Part shown: in pieces, positions 5,867 to 11,390 of the stretch
How the letters are laid out: each line of letters begins with the position of its first letter
Numbering within the stretch: position 1 is the stretch's first letter
Assembly: GCA_964425355.1 (NCBI GenBank)
Contig: CAYRMO010000089.1
Coordinates: forward strand, 1-11,390
DNA: 11,390 nt
DNA from: Litorimonas sp964425355
GTDB lineage: Bacteria; Pseudomonadota; Alphaproteobacteria; Caulobacterales; Maricaulaceae
Direction of reading: 5' to 3'
Position numbers and translations under genes: made by a program
The notes under the pieces: generated by a model
The model's database searches: none
What the model saw: the letters and a program-made list of their open reading frames with translations, nothing else
What the model was told of the DNA's origin: nothing

Positions 5867-7488
5867 TGAGTTCTATAGCGCAGAATGCTATATCAAAACC
5901 TAAAAGAGCTTGGGTCAGAAAAACTGGAATTATCATAATTCCGATTTTTTTATTGATCGGGTTTTTTATTGGTTTAGGCGCGGTTTTTACGATCCCGGAA
6001 GCAGATGAAAACCCACTCGAAAAGAAAGTCTTCATTGCCTATATTATTCTAGCGGTTGTGATGTCGGGGATCGCAATTTGGTATGTGTTTGATAATCCTC
6101 CAAAATGGATAAAATATCTTCAAAGTATTGTCTCTGGATTGCTTATCATAACTGGATTTGGACTATTTGCACTGATGTTGATTAATGTTCTTAGCAAGCC
6201 CAAAGAAAGGGAAAGAACATTTAATACTTTGGCCGTTCTCGCTGATTATGCAAAACAAGAAGACGTTCAGCTTAGGGTAAATACGCAAGGCGAAGTACGC
6301 CCGCAAATTGAAATTGACCTTGTCCCTCAGGTTGGCGGTAAGATTGTATTTGTAAGTCCCAATTTTATAGAAGGTGGAATATTTAGAAAAGGAGAAACAC
6401 TTCTCCGGATTGAAGATGCAGATTTCCAAGTCGCCGTCATTCGAGCGGAAGCGGGCGTCGCGCAGGCGCAGCAAGCTTTGACCCGTGAAGAAGCCGAAGG
6501 CGAAATAGCGAAGCGAGACTTCGAAGATTTAGGGCGTCCTGGCCAAGCCAGTGATTTGGCCTTGAGGAAACCTCAGATCGCCCAAGCACGTGCTTCACTT
6601 CAAGCTGCAAATGCAGAATTGGAGGGGGCGAAATTAAATTTGTCTCGAACCTCGGTAACTGCACCGTTTTCCGGACGGGTTAGAGAGAAATCATCTGATA
6701 TTGGTCAATTTGTAAATCCTGGAGCACGATTAGCTAGGATATTTTCTACAAATGTGGCGGAAGTGCGTTTGCCACTTTCTGATGATCAATTGGCGAAATT
6801 GGATATTCCTTTAGCCTTTGTTGCCGAAAGTCGTAAGGCAGCACCCGAAGTCGTCTTATCGGCTCGTGTCGCTGGACGATTGCAACATTGGAATGCGCAG
6901 ATTATGCGCACAGATTCGACCTACGACACGCAAACACGGTCCTTATTTGCGATCGCAGAAGTAATTGATCCTTATGGCAAGGGGAAGTCTGATGGTGGTG
7001 TCCCACTCGCCCCAGGCCTATTCGTTGATGCCGGAATTGACGGAAAATCATATGAGAGCTTAATCGTTATTCCGCGTGATGGATTGCGTCCAGAGAGCGA
7101 AGTTTACATCGTCGATGATAAAGGACAGGCAGAAATTCGGTCGGTTTCGGTTTTAGATACAACTCCAGAAAAAGCCGTTTTGACGTCAGGTGTGAAGCCA
7201 GGAGAGCTCGTTGTACTTTCCCCTATGGAGCGCTCACGCGTTGAATTTAAGCTCAAAGTTTTAGATGCGAATGATCCGGAGACAATTCTTGTAGAGCCTC
7301 CGAAGCCGGACTTTCAAAAGAGAGGTGAGGCAAAAGACGGTAAAGAAAACGAAACCGATGAAAACAATTCACGTAAAAAGCCGCGTAAACAATCTGACGC
7401 GTCAAATGGTGAAACACCTGAACGTGATTCGAAAAATGGTGAAACACCTGAACGTGATTCGAATCCTGAACAAAGCACGGCTAATTAG
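5866..7488 (+). CDS. RND efflux membrane-fusion protein with multi-helix N-terminal anchor
   Basis: A complete 540-residue periplasmic adaptor of the HlyD/AcrA type, linking the RND pump to the outer-membrane factor. Three hydrophobic segments stand at about 20-42, 54-74 and 84-108. The third, followed by KPKERE, looks like the single anchor normal for this adaptor branch, so the first 80 or so residues are an extra two-helix hairpin. Lipoyl/barrel-sandwich halves lie at about 145-190 (VPQVGGKIVFVSP) and 260-295 (TSVTAPFSGRVREKSSDIGQFV), flanking a helical hairpin (about 190-260) rich in Ala, Gln and Glu. Beta-barrel and membrane-proximal parts follow to about 465. Residues about 475-540 are a charged low-complexity tail with a ten-residue perfect duplication. 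The start overlaps the previous stop by one base, which supports it; no better in-frame start near residue 80 was seen. The family is clear; the role of both extensions is unknown. Confidence 0.9.
   Translation: MSSIAQNAISKPKRAWVRKTGIIIIPIFLLIGFFIGLGAVFTIPEADENPLEKKVFIAYIILAVVMSGIAIWYVFDNPPKWIKYLQSIVSGLLIITGFGLFALMLINVLSKPKERERTFNTLAVLADYAKQEDVQLRVNTQGEVRPQIEIDLVPQVGGKIVFVSPNFIEGGIFRKGETLLRIEDADFQVAVIRAEAGVAQAQQALTREEAEGEIAKRDFEDLGRPGQASDLALRKPQIAQARASLQAANAELEGAKLNLSRTSVTAPFSGRVREKSSDIGQFVNPGARLARIFSTNVAEVRLPLSDDQLAKLDIPLAFVAESRKAAPEVVLSARVAGRLQHWNAQIMRTDSTYDTQTRSLFAIAEVIDPYGKGKSDGGVPLAPGLFVDAGIDGKSYESLIVIPRDGLRPESEVYIVDDKGQAEIRSVSVLDTTPEKAVLTSGVKPGELVVLSPMERSRVEFKLKVLDANDPETILVEPPKPDFQKRGEAKDGKENETDENNSRKKPRKQSDASNGETPERDSKNGETPERDSNPEQSTAN
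7404..7463 (+). repeat. Perfect 30-bp tandem duplication in the adaptor tail
   Basis: Two identical 30-base units, 7404..7433 and 7434..7463, lie head to tail in frame. They encode NGETPERDSK (residues 514-523) and NGETPERDSN (524-533). Because synonymous positions are identical too, the duplication appears recent or actively maintained. The unit length is a multiple of three, so copy-number change would keep the frame. Confidence 0.95.
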
Positions 7489-7512
7489 ATTAGAGGCTAT
7501 TTCGCTTAATAG

Positions 7513-7536
7513 ATGAAACGCAGAGACGTGTTATGA
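7513..7536 (+). other. Seven-codon mini-ORF overlapping the RND start (ATGA)
   Basis: In the 44-base gap between the adaptor and RND genes an ATG at 7513 opens a frame for MKRRDVL whose TGA (7534..7536) overlaps the RND start codon as ATGA. Such overlaps can support termination-reinitiation where, as here, the downstream gene has only a weak Shine-Dalgarno. No good ribosome site precedes the mini-ORF itself, so translation is doubtful. Confidence 0.2.
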
Positions 7537-10500
7537 GACACTTAATAGCTTGGTTTGTTAGAAATCCTGTTGCCGCAAATCTTTTGATGGTACTCATGTT
7601 TATTGGCGGTGTTTTTGGATATCACCAATTCGAACGCGAATTTATCCCAAGCACGACAATCAATGGCATGACCGTGAGTGTGACTTGGCCAGGCGCATCT
7701 CCGCGAGACGTCAATGAACAGTTGGTAACGCGCATTGAAGAGTCCGTTGATGGTTTAGATGGTATTGATTACATTGAGTCAACGGCAACTGAGGGCTCTG
7801 CGACCGTCAATGTTAGAACAAAACTCGGGATTGATTATGAAAAAATGATTGATCTTGTTACCTCACGTGTCGACGGAATCCAAAACCTTCCTCCAGACGC
7901 CTTTAGGCCTCAAGTTTTTAGGTGGGAAGCGCGACCAGACACTATGTTCTTGGCGCTTTATGGGCAAGTTGATCGTTTAACCTTACAACGGGCCGCCAAT
8001 GACGTTCGCCTTAAGCTTACACAATTGCCGGGCTTACAACTAACAGAGCAGTTAACGAAGCGTCCGGAACAGGTCACAATTGAGATTTCAGAGGATGATC
8101 TTCGTCGATATAATTTGACGTTTAATCAAGTCAGTCAGGCTATTTCGGCCTCATCGGTTAATTTGTCGGCTGGAACTGTTGAAACAACAGGTGGAAATCT
8201 TCAATTGCGGGCACGCAATCTGGCCAATAACGAAACGGAATTTGAGAATATCATTATTCGTCAAACTTCTACCGGAGGGGTGGTCCGGGTTGGGGATGTG
8301 GCAAAAGTCATTGATGGGTTCGATGATGATAAATTTGGCGCGTCTTTTCGGGGTCAGCCGGCGGCTATTTTCCAAGTGCTCTCCCCGGACACAATGAATA
8401 TTACGGATGCCGGGAAAGCTATTCGAAAATTTGAAACAGACATAAACGAACTACTGCCGCCAAATCTAGAATTTGCGATTTGGTCTGATGGATCTGAAAT
8501 ATTTGATAGTCGAATGGGATTAATATCCGGAAACGCAATTTCCGGCATGATTCTTGTTTTAATAATTTTGATGCTGTTCCTCAGACCCAAAGTCGCTTTC
8601 TGGGTAACTATCGGTATTGCTGCAGCTTTTTCGGGAGCGCTTTTTATTGCGCCTTTTATTGGCGTGACGCTTAATATGATTTCGCTCTTCGCCTTTCTTC
8701 TCGTTATCGGAATTGTGGTTGATGACGCAATCGTGGTGGGTGAGAGTACCCACTTTCACGTGGAAAATGGAATATATGGTGAGGGCGGGGCGATTGCTGG
8801 TGCATCCATGGTTGTCAAACCTGTCTATTTCGCCGTGATAACGACAATAATGATGTTTGTACCTTTCATGCTTTTGACGGGCCCTATTCGCGCTATGTTT
8901 GAGCAAATCAGCCTCGTGGTTATTGCCGTTCTCGTGTTTTCCTTGATTGAAGCATTTTTTATTCTTCCTGCTCACCTTAGAAAATTAAAGCCGATTGATC
9001 CAAATCAGGTCAAAGGCATAATGAAATTCCAACATAGGCTGGCCGAGAGTCTAAATACATTTGCGCGAAAAATTTTCCGACCGATCGTCGCGGCACTATT
9101 AAAGTTTCGTGTGATCACGGTGTCAGTTTTTGTTGGATTGGCAATTCTCGCAACATCAATGTTGTCGTCTGGCATAATTCCGTCGTCATTTTTGCCAGAG
9201 GTCGAGGGCGATATGATCGCGTTTTCGGCACGCTTCCCAGAAGGAACTACTTTTGAGCGTAAGGAACAGGTAAGGCGTCAATTAGAAGATGGAATAGCCA
9301 GACTAAATAATGAGGCACCTAGTTTATTTGGAGTTGAAGGTGATATTATTGAGACGCCTGGTACAATAACGAATACTCGGAATGTTAGAGGGTGGTTAGG
9401 TCTTATACCCGCAAATGAACGCAATAATAAAACGACTCGTGAAATCGCGGATAAATTAGAAGAATTTGTGGGTCCAATTTCAGATGCGTTTCGTGTAAAT
9501 TATGACTTTACAGAAGGTGATTTTGGTGGGGGCGGTGGTCTACGTTTTGGAGTTGCTTCAGAAAGTGAAGCAGATTTGAAAAAGGCGCTGTTAGAACTAA
9601 AGGCTGAGATCGATAGTTACAGTCAAGTTGTAAGGACCTATGATAATCTCGAAAGTTCGGCTTCTGAGATGCAATTTGTTATGAAACCAGGTGCCCAAAC
9701 GCTAGGTATAACCTTACAAGACGTTTCGCGTCAGGTCCGAAGCGCATTTTTTGGTGTTGAGGTTCAACGTTTGCCGCGTAATGGGGAAGATGTTCGGGTT
9801 ATGGTCCGATATCCCGAAGCGGCGCGAGAAAGTATTGATAGTCTAAATGATTTACGCATCCGCTCAGCAAATGGAGTAGAGGTTCCATTATACGCAGTTG
9901 CGGATGTCAATGTTGTTGAAGGCGTGTCTTGGATTAGGCGACGTGATCGAAAACAAGTCGGATATACAGGTGGCCGTGTACGCGGAGCGCAATCCGAAAT
10001 TTCTCAGATTAAAACAGATCTTGAGAAAAACTTTTTCCCGCAATGGGAGCTGCAAAACCCGAACGCCGAGAGACTTATTATCGGAGATGATGAAGTCCAA
10101 TCGACATTTATACGAGAACTTATCATTTCTGGGCTTGCTATTCTTTTCATGATGTATGGTTTATTGGCAATTGCTTTTAAATCTTACAGCCTGCCCTTAT
10201 TGATTATGATTGCTATACCTTTTGCCTTTATCGGTATGGTCTTTGGTAATTTGGTAACAGGTATCCCGTTCGGCATGATGTCTATTTTTGGTTTCTTTGC
10301 GGCCTCAGGCGTTGCGGTGAATGATAATTTGGTTTTGATAGATTATGTGAACCGTTTGAGAGATAAGGGCGTTGGCGCTTATCAAGCCATGCTCGACGCT
10401 TGTGTGGCGCGCTTCAGACCCATTCTATTGACATCCGTTACAACATTTGTCGGGATTACTCCGATTTTATTCGAAAGCTCTGTTCAAGCAGAATTTCTAA

Positions 10501-10757
10501 AGCCCATGGTCGTGGCTCTTGCATTTGGCGTCTTATTTGACTTTTTCCTAACCCTTATGTTGGTGCCAGCCATGTATGGTATTGGGGTCGATATTAGGCG
10601 TTTCTTTGTGGGTCTATGGAGAGGTGAGAGACAAGAACCGCTGGGATCATCTTATGATCCCGATATGGTGCTCGCGCTTGAAGGCATGGATATCGCCGAA
10701 GAATTTAACGATGGGAAACCTTTGGGTGAAGGCCCCGCATTAGCGCCGGCCGAGTAA
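7533..10757 (+). CDS. RND family efflux transporter, inner-membrane permease (AcrB-like)
   Basis: A complete 1074-residue RND pump subunit, the family's usual length. Helix 1 (about 12-30) opens with the family signature FVRNPVAANLLM, followed by a large periplasmic porter loop (about 31-330), helices 2-6 (about 331-480), helix 7 (about 525-545), a second porter loop (about 550-860) and helices 8-12 (about 862-1025). Proton-relay aspartates Asp397/Asp398 are in helix 4 (IGIVVDDAIVVGE). In helix 10 the sequence is GVAVNDNLVLIDY (926-938), with Asn930 where AcrB has Lys940; the ND variant is common in a large branch of these pumps, so activity is not in doubt. A glycine run FGGGGG (664-669) lies in the second porter loop. 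The acidic cytoplasmic tail (about 1030-1074) is variable. With the adjacent adaptor and NodT-like protein it forms a full tripartite pump; the substrate is unknown. Confidence 0.95.
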   Translation: MRHLIAWFVRNPVAANLLMVLMFIGGVFGYHQFEREFIPSTTINGMTVSVTWPGASPRDVNEQLVTRIEESVDGLDGIDYIESTATEGSATVNVRTKLGIDYEKMIDLVTSRVDGIQNLPPDAFRPQVFRWEARPDTMFLALYGQVDRLTLQRAANDVRLKLTQLPGLQLTEQLTKRPEQVTIEISEDDLRRYNLTFNQVSQAISASSVNLSAGTVETTGGNLQLRARNLANNETEFENIIIRQTSTGGVVRVGDVAKVIDGFDDDKFGASFRGQPAAIFQVLSPDTMNITDAGKAIRKFETDINELLPPNLEFAIWSDGSEIFDSRMGLISGNAISGMILVLIILMLFLRPKVAFWVTIGIAAAFSGALFIAPFIGVTLNMISLFAFLLVIGIVVDDAIVVGESTHFHVENGIYGEGGAIAGASMVVKPVYFAVITTIMMFVPFMLLTGPIRAMFEQISLVVIAVLVFSLIEAFFILPAHLRKLKPIDPNQVKGIMKFQHRLAESLNTFARKIFRPIVAALLKFRVITVSVFVGLAILATSMLSSGIIPSSFLPEVEGDMIAFSARFPEGTTFERKEQVRRQLEDGIARLNNEAPSLFGVEGDIIETPGTITNTRNVRGWLGLIPANERNNKTTREIADKLEEFVGPISDAFRVNYDFTEGDFGGGGGLRFGVASESEADLKKALLELKAEIDSYSQVVRTYDNLESSASEMQFVMKPGAQTLGITLQDVSRQVRSAFFGVEVQRLPRNGEDVRVMVRYPEAARESIDSLNDLRIRSANGVEVPLYAVADVNVVEGVSWIRRRDRKQVGYTGGRVRGAQSEISQIKTDLEKNFFPQWELQNPNAERLIIGDDEVQSTFIRELIISGLAILFMMYGLLAIAFKSYSLPLLIMIAIPFAFIGMVFGNLVTGIPFGMMSIFGFFAASGVAVNDNLVLIDYVNRLRDKGVGAYQAMLDACVARFRPILLTSVTTFVGITPILFESSVQAEFLKPMVVALAFGVLFDFFLTLMLVPAMYGIGVDIRRFFVGLWRGERQEPLGSSYDPDMVLALEGMDIAEEFNDGKPLGEGPALAPAE

Positions 10758-10763
10758 ACGATA

Positions 10764-10777
10764 ATGATCAGGATCAT
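10764..10777. repeat. Short perfect dyad between the RND and M13 genes
   Basis: ATGATC (10764..10769) and GATCAT (10772..10777) are reverse complements separated by AG. With a two-base spacer this is better read as a possible protein-binding dyad than as a hairpin, and no T-run follows, so it is not an intrinsic terminator. It lies in the 50-base gap before the peptidase gene. Confidence 0.25.
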
Positions 10778-10797
10778 GTCGGAAAATAGAAGACTAT

Positions 10798-10803
10798 GAG
10801 GAA
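10798..10803 (+). promoter_or_regulatory. Ribosome binding site deciding the M13 peptidase start
   Basis: GAGGAA ends four bases before the ATG at 10808. The competing in-frame ATG at 10796 overlaps this Shine-Dalgarno and has only a weak purine stretch upstream, so 10808 is preferred. Confidence 0.55.
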
Positions 10804-10807
10804 TATT

Positions 10808-11390
10808 ATGACATTGAAAAACCTAGCTGGAATTAGTTTTACGGTGCTTGCTTTGGCACTGACCGCTTGCGGAGATAAAAGTCAGTCAGACAAATCTTCC
10901 ACGACTGTAACCCAATCAAGTGCGACTCCTACATTGGGCGCTTTCGGAATTGAACTTGCGAATATGGATGAAACGGTCGAGCCTGGGGATGATTTCTTTC
11001 GCTATGTAAATGGAACCTGGCTCAAGGAAAAAGAAATTCCGTCAGACCGGTCCCGATATGGATCTTTCCATATTTTGGCGGATAAGTCCGAAAGTCGTGT
11101 CAAAGAGATTATTGAGACTTCTGCGTCTATGGAAACGCCAAGTGCGGACGAAAAACGTATTGGCGGATTTTACAATGCCTTTATGGATGAAGAAACCATC
11201 GAAGCGAAGAATTTAAAGCCTTTGGCAAAAGATATGCAGCGCATTAAAAAAGCCAAATCTCATGAAGATATTGTAAATCTAATGGCTGACCCGGAACTTG
11301 GTTTAGATACGCCAGTTTCGCCATATGTATATATAGATGCCAAACAAAATGACGAATATATCGTCTATTTGACCCAATCTGGCTTGGGGC
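10808..11390 (+). CDS. M13 family (neprilysin/PepO-like) metallopeptidase lipoprotein, 5' part
   Basis: An open frame of 194 codons that leaves the right edge without a stop. The N-terminus MTLKNLAGISFTVLALALTAC is a lipoprotein signal with Leu-Thr-Ala before Cys21, so the enzyme should be lipid-anchored in the periplasm or outer membrane. After a Ser/Thr-rich linker (about 25-42) the M13 N-terminal domain begins: VEPGDDFFRYVNGTWLKEKEIP (about 57-78), then RYGSFHILADKSESRVKEII and KRIGGFYNAFMDEETIEA, all characteristic of the family. The zinc site HExxH and the ExxxD motif would lie in the missing C-terminal part, so catalytic integrity cannot be judged. Family members degrade peptides. The gene follows the RND gene by 50 bases and may be cotranscribed, though a functional link to efflux is not evident. 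An alternative start at 10796 would add four residues. Confidence 0.9.
   Translation, partial: MTLKNLAGISFTVLALALTACGDKSQSDKSSTTVTQSSATPTLGAFGIELANMDETVEPGDDFFRYVNGTWLKEKEIPSDRSRYGSFHILADKSESRVKEIIETSASMETPSADEKRIGGFYNAFMDEETIEAKNLKPLAKDMQRIKKAKSHEDIVNLMADPELGLDTPVSPYVYIDAKQNDEYIVYLTQSGLG

Noticed and set aside
5866..6110. Frameshift or separate small gene in front of the adaptor
   Set aside because: The frame is continuous with the adaptor body, there is no stop between, and no in-frame start with a ribosome site near residue 80; a fused extension fits better.
6163..6474. Minus-strand open frame opposite the adaptor gene
   Set aside because: Overlaps a confident adaptor coding region and shows no family features or ribosome site.
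8559..8975. Minus-strand open frame of 138 residues inside the RND gene
   Set aside because: Composition is His/Asn/Lys-rich and is the antisense of transmembrane helix codons; no start signal or family features.

Overview
The window looks like chromosomal DNA of a Gram-negative alphaproteobacterium of moderate GC, probably a marine or aquatic Hyphomonadales/Maricaulales-type organism. The clues are a NodT-type outer-membrane lipoprotein, alphaproteobacterial-style PhoR and PhoB, a Tat-exported hydrolase-type protein beginning MCDD, and an M13 peptidase lipoprotein. The taxonomic placement is inference from protein style only. I saw no RNA genes, insertion sequences, phage genes or CRISPR array, and no gene-free stretch exceeds 300 bases.

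Left part, all on the minus strand, in transcription order: phoR (2670..4136), phoB (1976..2665), a SulP-family anion transporter with a STAS domain (224..1867), and the first 47 codons of a Tat-exported protein, probably a dienelactone-hydrolase relative (1..141, cut by the window edge). phoR and phoB are almost fused (3 non-coding bases between them) and form a phosphate-starvation two-component system. No pst or phoU genes lie in the window.

Centre: a 227-base divergent intergenic region (4137..4363) separates phoR from a plus-strand efflux operon. It holds two AT-rich inverted repeats that could be operators.

Right part, plus strand: a complete tripartite RND efflux pump ordered NodT-like outer-membrane factor (4364..5866), membrane-fusion protein (5866..7488) and RND inner-membrane transporter (7533..10757). 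The first two genes overlap by one base. After a short gap comes the 5' part of an M13-family metallopeptidase lipoprotein (10808..11390, cut by the window edge). The pump spans both membranes: the RND protein uses proton entry to drive export, the fusion protein bridges the periplasm, and the NodT protein forms the exit duct. The substrate cannot be read from sequence.

The most unusual item is the membrane-fusion protein. It carries an apparent extra two-helix membrane hairpin in front of the usual single anchor, and a charged low-complexity C-terminal tail containing a perfect 30-base in-frame tandem duplication. Otherwise the window consists of recognisable families, and I do not see an unambiguous new multi-gene system.
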